38,068 bases of DNA from a virus: positions 1 to 38,068 of the IMG/VR virus record IMGVR_UViG_3300048872_000016; one strand, 5' to 3'. A model generated the notes under the pieces. It was not told where the DNA came from and ran no database searches. It worked only from the letters and a program-made list of their open reading frames with translations. Position numbers and translations under genes: made by a program. Shown piece after piece: positions 6,240 to 13,681 of this stretch (position 1 is its first letter; the number at the start of each line of letters is the position of its first letter).

Positions 6240-8026
6240 TGGTACGCGACATAGAGCAAGTCAGGATGGAACGTGATGCTGCTCTAGTCGCTGCTGAGTC
6301 CCTAAACGAAACACGACAAATTGCAATTACTGAACATCGGGCTTCTGACGATTCAGTCAGTGGCTACGAGTCGCGTAAACGTCTTGAGAGAATTTGGGAG
6401 CTCAGGCGTCTAGCAAAGGAGCAGTCAGAGCTAGCGCATGACCTAGATGAAGAACTCCGTCGAATCACCCAGGGTGTTAAGGCCAGAGCGATACTCGATG
6501 CAGAGGGGGAGATGCTTGACGTCATTACCCGTAATGCACCGTGGCGACAGTTCGCGTTTCCTCATCAGATTGAGGGGGCTAAGCAATTGGCTATTGCAAA
6601 GCGTGGCATCCTGGGTGATAAGCGCGGACTAGGTAAAACGCTTACTTCCATCATCTGGCTAGACATGTTGCGGGTTAAGAAGACGATCATCTTTACCAGC
6701 AAAGAAGCCAGTACAGCATTCCGTAAGCAGATGCCTCGCTGGGCACCTCATAGGCCACTATTCGATCTGACGTCTAAGGGTAGTGCCGAGCGTAACGCCG
6801 TGCTTCAAGCGCTCCATTTTGTAGATGAGTGGACGATCTTGATTAACTTTGAGGCATGGCGACACGATTGGACCCTCATACAGAAGCTTGTGAGCCTCTC
6901 TGCGCAGGCTGTCATCATTGATGAGGCGCACGGTATCAAGGAACCTAAGACAAGCGCTTACAGGGGCGTACAGAGCGTTGTGTACCCATCTGACATACCG
7001 GCGCTCTGCTCTGTGAAGCACGTGCTACCGATGTCCGGAACTCTGTTCCTCAACTACCCGGATGAACTGTGGCCACTGATTCATCTAGTAGATAGGAATG
7101 ATCTGTCTTGGTACTCCATTAAGGCATTTCGGGCAGAGTACCTAGTACAGGGGCGTAGTAGCCGCTGGGTATTCGATAAGCAAAGGGATAGCAAAGCGAA
7201 GTTGCTTGACACCCTGGGTATTCGATTCGTTCAAAGGGACAGATCTGATACCGGGGTAGAGATCCCTCCGCAGGAAATCGTTACTCATGACATTGAGTTC
7301 GACGCCGATAGCTACTCAAGGCAATACAAGGCTTATCGAGATCTAGAGACTAAGTCAGCAATGCTGATGTCTGGCATGACTGACTCACAGGTAATGGGTG
7401 TTGAGGGTCTAGCCCTTCTCACTCGTCTCCGTCAAATGATCACGTGGCCTCAAGGTATTGAACTCAAAGATCCGGAAACAAGACAGACGCTCTTTAAGTG
7501 TGACATCAATGAGTCAGTGAAAATCGATTTTGCAGAGACACTCATTAAGCGCATTGTGAATCAAGAGGGTGACAGAGTTGTCCTATTCAGCCAGTTCAGA
7601 GCCCCCCTCAGAGAGCTTCAAACACGTCTACAACGGAGTGGAATTCAGGCTGTTGTATTGGACGGTAGTACGGGACCTGAGACACGGGAGGCAATCAAGC
7701 GGGACTTTGACGGAGCAGTCACCGCTAGAGGTAATGGGCGTTGGTCAGTTGTCCTCGCTAATTATAAGGTGGCTGGACAGTCATTGGACTTCACAGCCGC
7801 TCAGCAGATGGTCATTCTTGACAGAGAATGGAATCCGGGCAGACATGACCAAGCTTACGGCCGAATTGACCGTATCGGACAAACATCAAACACAACAGTT
7901 CACATTCTCAATACGCCCGGAACAGTAGATGACACTATGACAGAGATCAATGACGCAAAGGCAGACGAGTACGGGCTATTTGAAGGTGCCATTAAGTCAG
8001 CATCCGATTATTTGAAAGGCAAGTAA
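6239..8026 (+). CDS. SNF2-family DNA helicase / translocase
   Basis: 595 aa. The first 95 residues are charged and probably coiled coil. The two RecA-like lobes follow: Q-type PHQIEGAKQL, Walker A GDKRGLGKT (126-134), Walker B DEAH (228-231), motif III MSGT, and in lobe 2 VVLFSQF, VVLDGST, AGQSLDF and the arginine-finger motif GRIDRIGQT. All ATPase motifs are intact. Phage SNF2-like helicases of this size are typical of actinophage replication arms and presumably remodel or unwind DNA during replication or recombination. Expressed with the zinc-ribbon gene upstream (TAATG) and the small gene downstream (TAATG). Confidence 0.93.
   Translation: MVRDIEQVRMERDAALVAAESLNETRQIAITEHRASDDSVSGYESRKRLERIWELRRLAKEQSELAHDLDEELRRITQGVKARAILDAEGEMLDVITRNAPWRQFAFPHQIEGAKQLAIAKRGILGDKRGLGKTLTSIIWLDMLRVKKTIIFTSKEASTAFRKQMPRWAPHRPLFDLTSKGSAERNAVLQALHFVDEWTILINFEAWRHDWTLIQKLVSLSAQAVIIDEAHGIKEPKTSAYRGVQSVVYPSDIPALCSVKHVLPMSGTLFLNYPDELWPLIHLVDRNDLSWYSIKAFRAEYLVQGRSSRWVFDKQRDSKAKLLDTLGIRFVQRDRSDTGVEIPPQEIVTHDIEFDADSYSRQYKAYRDLETKSAMLMSGMTDSQVMGVEGLALLTRLRQMITWPQGIELKDPETRQTLFKCDINESVKIDFAETLIKRIVNQEGDRVVLFSQFRAPLRELQTRLQRSGIQAVVLDGSTGPETREAIKRDFDGAVTARGNGRWSVVLANYKVAGQSLDFTAAQQMVILDREWNPGRHDQAYGRIDRIGQTSNTTVHILNTPGTVDDTMTEINDAKADEYGLFEGAIKSASDYLKGK
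6465..6477. repeat. dispersed palindrome copy in the SNF2-like gene
   Basis: TCACCCAGGGTGT, one mismatch. Read as T-Q-G-V in the helicase. Confidence 0.55.
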
Positions 8027-8241
8027 TGCCTTGGCACATTGGACCACAAAGGGAAAGGCTTCCGGCTACAGGAGACGCACTAGCGCTTAAGTGGCATAGC
8101 ATTGTAAAAGCAGAAGCAGCGGACTCGCAGACTAGATGGCGACTCGATGCGTACATTACAAGTGTGAATGCGCCTGTGACTATTGCTGACACCTTTATTG
8201 ATGAATGGCTACAGGGGCTATGGCAAGTTCACGGGACATAG
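8026..8241 (+). CDS. hypothetical protein, 71 aa
   Basis: Starts MPWHIGPQRERLPATGDALAL, with ATG overlapping the helicase stop (TAATG). The C-terminal half looks helical (TIADTFIDEWLQGLWQVHGT). No recognised domain. It may be a helicase partner, judged only from tight coupling. Confidence 0.6.
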   Translation: MPWHIGPQRERLPATGDALALKWHSIVKAEAADSQTRWRLDAYITSVNAPVTIADTFIDEWLQGLWQVHGT

Positions 8242-8486
8242 ATACTGCCAGTACATACGATGAAAGAATGAAGCAAAAGCCAATAGGCGAGACACACGCT
8301 GTTGACGGCATTTACATTCAATACGCAAAGGATACTGAAAGAATTGACGATCAACGGCGGGCAACCCTGGAAGTACTCAAGTACTACCGGAATACTCTCC
8401 TAGTCCCTACTAACCGGCGACTCATCCCCAATGCAAAAGATCTTAAGATGCTCATTGAAGCACTCGGATTGGAAGACATTGACTAA
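8220..8486 (+). CDS. hypothetical protein, about 88 aa
   Basis: Reads MASSRDIDTASTYDERMKQ and continues with a helical region ending ALGLEDID. The frame is also open from an ATG at 8205; the 8220 ATG is preferred for its nearer AGGGG, but the choice is uncertain. It overlaps the previous gene by 22 bases. Function unknown. Confidence 0.5.
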   Translation: MASSRDIDTASTYDERMKQKPIGETHAVDGIYIQYAKDTERIDDQRRATLEVLKYYRNTLLVPTNRRLIPNAKDLKMLIEALGLEDID

Positions 8487-8574
8487 AGAAGAATTCGAGT
8501 GTCTTCTAAATGAGGTCCTACTAGAAGTGAGAGAAGAAATGCTAGAGCATTGGAGCAAGTGCCATGCCAGATAA
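8479..8574 (+). CDS. hypothetical miniprotein, 31 aa
   Basis: TTG start behind GGAAG; reads MTKEEFECLLNEVLLEVREE and then ends in WSKCHAR. It forms one amphipathic helix. It overlaps the neighbouring genes at both ends by 8 and 11 bases, typical of coupled phage genes, which is the main support. Function unknown. Confidence 0.45.
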   Translation: MTKEEFECLLNEVLLEVREEMLEHWSKCHAR

Positions 8575-8830
8575 CGTGAGCTATCTAGTAGAGAACGGCA
8601 TCATTGCCAACGACAAGCCACTAAGGGCGCTTAAAGCGGGTATGCACTTCTGGGTAATCAAGGGAATGTGGCATTCGGAAGACCCTGAAAGCGTCATCAC
8701 CCAGGGTGCCATCGTTCTCAATGATGAGACGGTAGTGCGCATTGATGGTCCTGCCTGTCTCTTCTGTGATCTGGACTACGACAGAGACGTTGTGAGGCTA
8801 CTAGGCCAGTGTCCGGGAGTTCAGCCCTAG
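8564..8830 (+). CDS. hypothetical protein, 88 aa
   Basis: Starts MPDNVSYLVENGIIANDKPL; beta-rich, with a CLFCDLD motif near the middle of the C-terminal half and a final CPGVQP. It contains a near-perfect copy of the dispersed palindrome, read as I-T-Q-G. Its TAG overlaps the GTG of the next gene. Function unknown. Confidence 0.6.
   Translation: MPDNVSYLVENGIIANDKPLRALKAGMHFWVIKGMWHSEDPESVITQGAIVLNDETVVRIDGPACLFCDLDYDRDVVRLLGQCPGVQP
8697..8709. repeat. dispersed palindrome copy in the 88-aa gene
   Basis: TCACCCAGGGTGC, one mismatch. Read as T-Q-G-A. Confidence 0.55.
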
Positions 8831-8988
8831 TGAAGTGGACAGGAAATGAAACCCCTGAACCCGAATGCTGTGATTTTCCCATGCAAGTGCAAGAGTATGA
8901 CAAAGATTCAGATACATATCTGTACCTCTGTCAAGTAACACCTTCCCATTATGCCCACTACAAAGATGATGAGGAGGTCTGGAAATGA
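8830..8988 (+). CDS. hypothetical protein, 52 aa
   Basis: GTG start sharing a base with the preceding TAG. Contains PECCDFP, then LYLCQVTPSHYAHYKDDEE, so C-C...C...H..H is possible metal binding. It ends inside the ATGATG start of the following gene. Function unknown. Confidence 0.5.
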   Translation: MKWTGNETPEPECCDFPMQVQEYDKDSDTYLYLCQVTPSHYAHYKDDEEVWK

Positions 8989-9071
8989 TGTGTCCATTCT
9001 GTAATCCTCCAGCCGAAGTAGCAGACGGCTCATACGCAATTCACCTCAAGTACGCACACCCGAATAGATAA
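8985..9071 (+). CDS. zinc-finger-like miniprotein, 28 aa
   Basis: Reads MMCPFCNPPAEVADGSYAIH followed by LKYAHPNR. CPFC and the two His residues spaced by five give a C2H2-like pattern. A strong AGGAGG lies seven bases upstream of the ATG. Overlaps the preceding gene by four bases. Confidence 0.5.
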   Translation: MMCPFCNPPAEVADGSYAIHLKYAHPNR

Positions 9072-9081
9072 GGAGTTCGTC

Positions 9082-9252
9082 ATGGGTACAAAGGTTCAGG
9101 AGTACGCAAAGGGAATCGTCGGGAGTATCGGCGCGGTAGCCGTCACTCTTCTCTCCCTGGGTGATCAGTTCTGCGGGACCGTATGGCCTGCCGTTACCGG
9201 TGTCCTCACTGCCATTCTCGTTGTGTCAGTGCCGAACAAGCCTAAGGCGTAA
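9082..9252 (+). CDS. small membrane protein, holin-like, 56 aa
   Basis: Starts MGTKVQEYAKGIVGSIGAVA; hydrophobic segments at about 11-27 and 34-51 separated by SLGDQFCGT, and a short basic tail. Two closely spaced membrane segments in a 56-aa protein resemble short actinophage holins. However, it lies in the early arm far from the endolysin, so the role could be different. Ribosome-binding site AAGGAG. The dispersed palindrome (9152-9164) is read here as S-L-G-D. Confidence 0.55.
   Translation: MGTKVQEYAKGIVGSIGAVAVTLLSLGDQFCGTVWPAVTGVLTAILVVSVPNKPKA
9152..9164. repeat. dispersed palindrome copy in the holin-like gene
   Basis: TCTCCCTGGGTGA, one mismatch. Read as S-L-G-D, a different frame from the copies at 6465 and 8697. 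Confidence 0.55.
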
Positions 9253-9256
9253 TCGT

Positions 9257-9346
9257 ATGTGTCATGGTAAAGCTCCGTCTGCGTGTCCTAATCAGTGTCC
9301 TCATGGTGTTCCTTGCCATGCCCCTTGCAGTAGCTGTAACTGCTAA
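9257..9346 (+). CDS. cysteine-rich miniprotein, 29 aa
   Basis: Seven to eight of 29 residues are Cys, spaced as CHG...C...C.HG..C...C..C.C. The two C-x-HG units (CHGKAPSAC and CPHGVPC) look like an internal duplication. It may bind two zinc ions or form disulfides. Its TAA overlaps the next ATG (TAATG). Confidence 0.5.
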   Translation: MCHGKAPSACPNQCPHGVPCHAPCSSCNC

Positions 9347-9471
9347 TGGTCGTTGTTAGTTGCGACGATTGTACTGTCGGTAGATGCAGGCACAGAATTT
9401 GCTGCAAATACGCCAATACGTGTCAGGATTGTAAGAAGCATGGCACCTGGAAGAAAGAGGAAAAGAAGTAG
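9346..9471 (+). CDS. Cys/His-rich miniprotein, 41 aa
   Basis: Starts MVVVSCDDCTVGRCRHRICC and continues KYANTCQDCKKHGTW with a Lys/Glu tail. Paired CxxC units with an intervening C.H..CC are consistent with a small treble-clef or knuckle. Coupled upstream by TAATG and downstream by TAGTG. No family recognised. Confidence 0.5.
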   Translation: MVVVSCDDCTVGRCRHRICCKYANTCQDCKKHGTWKKEEKK

Positions 9472-9584
9472 TGGGTAATGGCAATGGGCAAAGCAAGTGT
9501 GGCACTTGTGGAGCGGACATCAGTTCAGGTAATGAATGCGATGACTGCCGTAAGGCGAGAGAGAGATTGGAAAGGGACCTCTAA
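9471..9584 (+). CDS. zinc-ribbon miniprotein, 37 aa
   Basis: GTG start overlapping the preceding TAG by one base. Reads CGTCGADISSGNECDDC: CxxC-x9-CxxC, a classical minimal zinc ribbon, followed by a charged helix (RKARERLERDL). This is the most conventional zinc-ribbon pattern in the train. Role unknown. Confidence 0.55.
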   Translation: MGNGNGQSKCGTCGADISSGNECDDCRKARERLERDL

Positions 9585-9682
9585 TGGCATGTAGTGACCA
9601 CATGGGACTGAATGGCGCTCACTGTGCCCTATGTGCTAAGGACTATTGTCTCAACTGTCAGGCATCGGAGCACAATCACTAA
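9584..9682 (+). CDS. Cys/His-rich miniprotein, 32 aa
   Basis: Reads MACSDHMGLNGAHCALCAKD then YCLNCQASEHNH. C-x2-H...H-C-x2-C...C-x2-C...H-x-H could coordinate two metals. Flanked by TAATG overlaps on both sides. Function unknown. Confidence 0.5.
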   Translation: MACSDHMGLNGAHCALCAKDYCLNCQASEHNH

Positions 9683-9759
9683 TGTCTACAGCCATCATTA
9701 CGCTAGCAATCTTTATTGTCGGTTGGTTTATTGGTGGCTGGCTATTTAATAACAAGTAA
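9682..9759 (+). CDS. single-span membrane miniprotein, 25 aa
   Basis: A continuous hydrophobic stretch (ITLAIFIVGWFIGGWLF) after MSTAI, then NNK. It is translated from the ATG overlapping the preceding TAA. The GxxxGG-like face (VGWFIGGW) could support helix packing. It closes the overlapping miniprotein train. Confidence 0.45.
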   Translation: MSTAIITLAIFIVGWFIGGWLFNNK

Positions 9760-9789
9760 CACAAACCCGGCAAACAAAGGGAAATGCAC

Positions 9790-10734
9790 GTGATCGAACA
9801 CGGCAACTCAGTAGCAACCAACAAAGATGGAACGATCAAAGCATCGTTCATTATCGTTGGCCCTGCTCTAGCCGAACAAGTACTAGGCACGTACCGAGAG
9901 AACTACCGGAAGTTCCGTCCCTCTTATGCAGAGGGACTAGCGCGCGACATGCGTAATGGCTTCTGGCTTCCGGGATCGAAGATCTCTTTCATTAAGAATG
10001 ATGAGGGAGAGGATGAGATCGCAGATGGACAGCACAGATTTGCTTCTCTCATTGAGAGCGGAACTGAGCAAGAGTTTCTTGTTGTCACTGGCCTACCCAA
10101 GGAGTCATACAATGTGGAAGATACCAACCTTCCCCGTAACTATGGCGACCTGCTTAGGCACAGAGGCTATTCGGGCAACATCCGTCCTGCTCTAGTGAAG
10201 CTCATTCACAAGGTAGAAAATGGTCCGGGAATCGACACGACAAAGCGATTCACGAACAATGAGCTAGACATCACGCATGACAAGTACGTAGACACAATCA
10301 GCCGCGCCGTGTCTATGGCAGCAACCTCTAAGCGTAAGTGGCTTACAGAAACTCTGACTGCTTATGCTTGGTGGTCTCTGTCGGAAATCGACAGGGAAAG
10401 GGCCTACACATTCCTGATTTCAGTATTTGAAGGTGAGAACCTTCGGCAGGGAATGCCCGCTTACAGCTTGCGTGAACGTCTGCAAGCGGAGTGGGAAGGG
10501 AAGAATGTTCTTCCACGCATCGAGTATATGAACTTGATTTACGATGCTTGGAATTACTACGTCCTAGGCCACTACGTGAGTAAGCGTCTGCGCGCGTACG
10601 TCACTCTCAAAGAGGACAACGTCGCTGGGCTCAGAACTCCCCTCAAGTTTGCGGAGACTACCCCTGTAGATCCCAATGACTATGTGGAAAAAGTGCTAGA
10701 TGAGATCACAGGTATGGAAAGGAAAGGCGAATAA
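9790..10734 (+). CDS. ParB/sulfiredoxin-fold-like protein (DGQHR motif)
   Basis: About 314 aa from the GTG, which lies nine bases after AAAGG; an ATG six bases upstream is possible but too close to that site. The N-terminal 140 residues contain NYRKFRPSYAEGLARDMRNG, then DGQHRFASLIESG, then FLVVTGLP and D..LPRNYGDLLR. This is the pattern of phage ParB-like proteins, where the DGQHR segment corresponds to the ParB box II / nucleotide-binding region. The C-terminal half is helical and unassigned. Such proteins are common in actinophage replication arms; nuclease, CTPase or regulatory roles are possible. Coupled to the next gene (TAATG). Confidence 0.65.
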   Translation: MIEHGNSVATNKDGTIKASFIIVGPALAEQVLGTYRENYRKFRPSYAEGLARDMRNGFWLPGSKISFIKNDEGEDEIADGQHRFASLIESGTEQEFLVVTGLPKESYNVEDTNLPRNYGDLLRHRGYSGNIRPALVKLIHKVENGPGIDTTKRFTNNELDITHDKYVDTISRAVSMAATSKRKWLTETLTAYAWWSLSEIDRERAYTFLISVFEGENLRQGMPAYSLRERLQAEWEGKNVLPRIEYMNLIYDAWNYYVLGHYVSKRLRAYVTLKEDNVAGLRTPLKFAETTPVDPNDYVEKVLDEITGMERKGE

Positions 10735-11111
10735 TGGCTATCGGTATGCCGGTACGTATCGATCACTGCCCCATTACACCGGAGTGCAGTAAGAGGCTTG
10801 TCTACATTAACGTTCCTCTTGAGGATGTTACGGCAGAGAATGTCTTCGCGATCAATGCACACCTAGAGCTTGTCCCGCATGTGTGCACCGTCATGAATGC
10901 ATCGGACAAGCCTGAGTATGTCTACCTCGGAGAGTGGAAGAACAGCCGCACTAAGAGGACTCGCTATATGGGTCCTTTCAGGACACGTGCGCAAGCTGAG
11001 AAGCCTCCGAAGGATGACAAGCTTGATCCCACTCGTAGAGGCTCCTTTACGACTGAGTGGACACTAGTCAAGACTCACGTGTGCAAGCCCGTATGGAAGC
11101 CCGCACCGTAA
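10734..11111 (+). CDS. hypothetical protein, 125 aa
   Basis: Starts MAIGMPVRIDHCPITPECSK, contains a central YVYLGEWKNSRTKRTRYMGPF segment, and ends HVCKPVWKPAP. Four Cys in two distant pairs could bind metal. ATG overlaps the preceding stop after GGAAAGGCGA. Followed by a hairpin and a tRNA-like element. No family recognised. Confidence 0.6.
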   Translation: MAIGMPVRIDHCPITPECSKRLVYINVPLEDVTAENVFAINAHLELVPHVCTVMNASDKPEYVYLGEWKNSRTKRTRYMGPFRTRAQAEKPPKDDKLDPTRRGSFTTEWTLVKTHVCKPVWKPAP

Positions 11112-11120
11112 GCCATAGTA

Positions 11121-11153
11121 CCCTCTGTGCGTGTCTTGGCGGCGCACAGAGGG
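11121..11153 (+). terminator. hairpin after the 125-aa gene
   Basis: CCCTCTGTGCG pairs perfectly with CGCACAGAGGG around an 11-base loop, 9 bases after the stop codon. No U tract follows. It sits immediately 5' of the tRNA-like element, so it could also be a processing signal. Confidence 0.5.
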
Positions 11154-11156
11154 CCT

Positions 11157-11228
11157 CGCACTGTGTCAGTGGGACAGACTACCCGGTTGCGCATCGGGAG
11201 TCTCTAGTTCGATCCTAGGGAGTGCGGC
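11157..11228 (+). tRNA. tRNA-like element, possibly tRNA-Arg(GCG) or degenerate
   Basis: The T-arm (TCTAG-TTCGATC-CTAGG), anticodon arm (CCCGG-TTGCGCA-TCGGG, anticodon GCG) and a short D-arm (GTC/GAC) enclosing a GG-containing loop can be drawn. The acceptor CGCACT pairs with AGTGCG but the seventh pair is mismatched. Position 37 would be C, which is unusual, and the D-stem is only three pairs. It may be a decayed tRNA. The nuclease gene's GTG starts one base after it, and its ribosome-binding site AGGGAG lies inside the T-arm/acceptor. Confidence 0.4.
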
Positions 11229-12101
11229 GTGATCATCAGTAACAGTGAGGTAGAGACATTCCAGAAGTGCCAACGGAAGCATTGGTACGCATACGGATTG
11301 AATCTCGCACCAAGGGAGAAATCACTACCTTTGAGATCTGGCATTCTTGGTCACTCGGTATTGGAAAAGTATTACAGAGCCAAGAGAGCGGAACTCACTC
11401 ATGACGAATGTATCCAGGAGGGAATGTCTGTACTAGCCGCTTACATGCTGCATCCTGATATTGAGGTATACAGCATTGTCCTTACTCGCTTCCTTGAGTA
11501 TGCAGAATTCTATAAGCACGAACCATTCCGGGTACTAGATGTTGAAGGTACGTATTCGACTCCGCTAGACAACGGGATTGAGTACGCGCTTACGCTAGAC
11601 CTACTCGTTGAGTACATAGACGGAACTTATAAAGGGCAGCAAGTACTGATCGATCACAAGTGGACTTCTGATTTCTGGTCTGCGAATGCTATTGACATGC
11701 TGCCTCAAATTCCTAAGTATCTACACACACTAAGGAGACTAGGAAGCACAGCTGAATTCGGAATCATCAATCAGGTCCGCTATCGGAAAATGAAAGAGCC
11801 GACACCAGACAAGATCTTTCGACGTTCACGTGTGACACCTACTAAAGCGCGCGTCGCTAACATCGTGCGCATTCAAGAGAAGGTGACACACATAATCCGG
11901 CAACGGAAACTATTCCCGGATCTCTGGGAGTCGGAAGCAGTACAGACGATCTATCGGCAGCAATGCGATAACTGTTTCTTCCAAGTGCCTTGCCAGATTG
12001 AACTAGACGGAAGAGACCCTAAGCCAACACTAGACGCGATGTTTGAACAGAACACCTACGGCTATGACGAGAACAGACTAAGGCGAGACATTGGCGACTA
12101 A
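11229..12101 (+). CDS. Cas4/RecB-type PD-(D/E)XK exonuclease with Fe-S cysteines
   Basis: 290 aa, full length for phage RecB/Cas4-like nucleases. The N-terminus SEVETFQKCQRKHWYAYG has the S-x5-C-x-RKxWY motif and first cysteine; GHSVLEKYY supplies the active-site His. YALTLDLLVEY (first Asp), IDHKW (the usual E-x-K appears as D-H-K) and QIPKYLHTL (Q-x3-Y) form the catalytic core. CDNCFFQVPC near the C-terminus supplies the remaining three cysteines of a 4Fe-4S cluster. Expected activity is DNA end resection during phage recombination or replication, with the Sak4-like ATPase two genes on. GTG start; its ribosome-binding site is inside the tRNA-like element. Confidence 0.88.
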   Translation: MIISNSEVETFQKCQRKHWYAYGLNLAPREKSLPLRSGILGHSVLEKYYRAKRAELTHDECIQEGMSVLAAYMLHPDIEVYSIVLTRFLEYAEFYKHEPFRVLDVEGTYSTPLDNGIEYALTLDLLVEYIDGTYKGQQVLIDHKWTSDFWSANAIDMLPQIPKYLHTLRRLGSTAEFGIINQVRYRKMKEPTPDKIFRRSRVTPTKARVANIVRIQEKVTHIIRQRKLFPDLWESEAVQTIYRQQCDNCFFQVPCQIELDGRDPKPTLDAMFEQNTYGYDENRLRRDIGD

Positions 12102-12318
12102 GAAAGAATGCGACCGATGCGGTAAGCAATGGGACATGGAGGCCATTTACGAAACATGCTCTGTTTCAGTAGTGCTACCTCAATGGAAGAACGCCCCATA
12201 TAACCTGGAATGGGACGAAAAGACTAGACTTGAAAAGGCCTACGAATTGTGTCAAGACTGTGCAAGAACTGTAGTAGTCCTACTTGTGTCTAAGGACAAC
12301 ATTGTCAAGTCCACTTGA
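12091..12318 (+). CDS. zinc-ribbon hypothetical protein, 75 aa
   Basis: TTG start close behind AAGGCGA and overlapping the nuclease gene by 11 bases. Reads KKECDRCGKQW at the N-terminus and ELCQDCARTVV near the C-terminus, so CxxC...CxxC forms a zinc ribbon with a long beta insert. It lies between nuclease and recombinase-like ATPase genes and may be a recombination accessory; this is inference from position. Confidence 0.6.
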   Translation: MATKKECDRCGKQWDMEAIYETCSVSVVLPQWKNAPYNLEWDEKTRLEKAYELCQDCARTVVVLLVSKDNIVKST

Positions 12319-13093
12319 GGAAACGCTAGCTAAGTACGGAAGTCCCGCATCTGTCCGAGATAGGTCGCCATGGTGGAAAGCTCTCTACTACGGTGATTAC
12401 AAGGTCGGAAAGACGGTAACCGTAGCTCACTGCGCAAAGCGTCCTTTGCTCTTTGCCATTGACAACGGCTGGACTTCCCTTAAGGACTGGCCAGACCTAG
12501 GGCATGTAGAGGTAATTGAGTGTCAGGGCCTCAAGCATTACGACACATTCGTTACCGCACTAGTGAGAGATCTGCCCCTTTATCGGGAATTCGATCACGT
12601 CCTACTAGATCCATGGTCAAAGCTAGTAGACACATACATCGATCACCTACAGGACAATGCAGTCCCAAGCACAGCAGACGCAAGAATCCAATGGAGTAGG
12701 AAACCCGGCGCGCCCGACCCTGACTTTTCACCGTTCACTACTGCCGGTATGGGCGACTATATGGCAGTACGTGATCACTTCCGTAAGACCATCTATCCAC
12801 TAATGCGAGTCCAAAAGCATGTGTCGCTTATTGCACATCTTAGGGAACCTAGCTTTCTGGATAAGGTAAAGACTCTCCGAAGTTCCGTCCCTGGTAAGAC
12901 GCATGAAATGGTCGCTAGGGAAGTAGACTTCATTGGCCTTGTGGAAGCAGAGGGAGACAATAGAACGGTTTCATTTCAAGCGAATTCGAAACAAGACGCA
13001 GGATCACGATTCCGAGAAATACACGGAAAAACAATCAAAGCAGAAGACTTGCCTAAGCTATACACGCGATGGGCACCCAGGGAGAATGCATAA
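12302..13093 (+). CDS. Sak4-type RecA-like ATPase (recombinase)
   Basis: 263 aa from a TTG five bases after AAGGA; a longer TTG start at 12284 is possible but lacks that spacing. Walker A GDYKVGKT lies at about 31-38, the Walker B-like strand is FDHVLLDPWSKL, and a polar strand VSLIAHL follows. A later VSFQANSKQDAGSRFREI block resembles the L2/C-terminal region of Sak4-like ATPases (single-domain RecA/Rad51 relatives of phages). It is expected to promote single-strand annealing or strand exchange with the downstream binding protein and the Cas4-like nuclease. Coupled to the next gene by TAATG. Confidence 0.8.
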   Translation: MSSPLEETLAKYGSPASVRDRSPWWKALYYGDYKVGKTVTVAHCAKRPLLFAIDNGWTSLKDWPDLGHVEVIECQGLKHYDTFVTALVRDLPLYREFDHVLLDPWSKLVDTYIDHLQDNAVPSTADARIQWSRKPGAPDPDFSPFTTAGMGDYMAVRDHFRKTIYPLMRVQKHVSLIAHLREPSFLDKVKTLRSSVPGKTHEMVAREVDFIGLVEAEGDNRTVSFQANSKQDAGSRFREIHGKTIKAEDLPKLYTRWAPRENA

Positions 13094-13560
13094 TGAGTGA
13101 CGAAGAATTCGACAGCTTTAGCGATGACCTCGGAGACGTAATCCCCGATGCTCTCGTTACGGACACCTACCTCTGTAATCTTGAGGAGGTCAAGCGTATT
13201 GAAGCAAAGGACAAGGTTAAGTACAACGTCTTTGAGTGGGAGGTTATCCAAGAGGGTGTTTATGAAGGCGAGACATTCTCTGAGATGTACCGTCACGCGA
13301 CACTCGCCGAATACTCCATTGCTGACAAGAAAGAGCAGCGTGAAATCAGGGAAGCACGGCGCAAGTTCCAAGCGCGTCTTATCTCCTTGGGTGTTCCTGA
13401 GAATGAGATGGGAACTGTGAAGCCCTCTAGTCTTGTTGGTCTCAAGGCTCATGTCACAGTCAATGTCAAGCCTCGCACTAAGGGACCTGGATTCTCTATC
13501 TGGGTACAGGGTGTAGAGGTTGCGGATCTCTCAAAGGAGACAACAGAACTCACCTTCTAG
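13093..13560 (+). CDS. probable single-strand DNA-binding / recombinase partner protein
   Basis: 155 aa from the ATG overlapping the ATPase stop. Acidic N-terminus (SDEEFDSFSDDLGD) then a beta-rich core: VTDTYLCNLEEVKR, YNVFEWEVIQEGVYEGETF, VGLKAHVTVNVK, FSIWVQGVEVADL. The pattern 'input protein, ligand statement, EGVYEGETF' is like the OB-fold proteins that travel with Sak4 ATPases in phages (DUF669-like). I infer a single-strand-binding or ATPase-partner role from fold pattern and neighbourhood. It is followed by two strong hairpins, so it ends the recombination operon. Confidence 0.6.
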   Translation: MSDEEFDSFSDDLGDVIPDALVTDTYLCNLEEVKRIEAKDKVKYNVFEWEVIQEGVYEGETFSEMYRHATLAEYSIADKKEQREIREARRKFQARLISLGVPENEMGTVKPSSLVGLKAHVTVNVKPRTKGPGFSIWVQGVEVADLSKETTELTF

Positions 13561-13637
13561 AGTTGTGGCACACAGGGGTTGTAGTCGTTTGAGTGAGGAC
13601 AAACAGACTCCCTCTGTACGGCTCTGAGAAGGTGACT

Positions 13638-13680
13638 GAGACTCGCCGGTAATTTCCGGGGGGTAATCCCGGCGAGTCTC
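13638..13680 (+). terminator. hairpin 1 after the recombination operon
   Basis: GAGACTCGCCGG pairs perfectly with CCGGCGAGTCTC over a 19-base loop. It lies 77 bases past the stop of the single-strand-binding-like gene, and a second strong hairpin follows it within two bases. Confidence 0.55.
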
Positions 13681-13681
13681 T

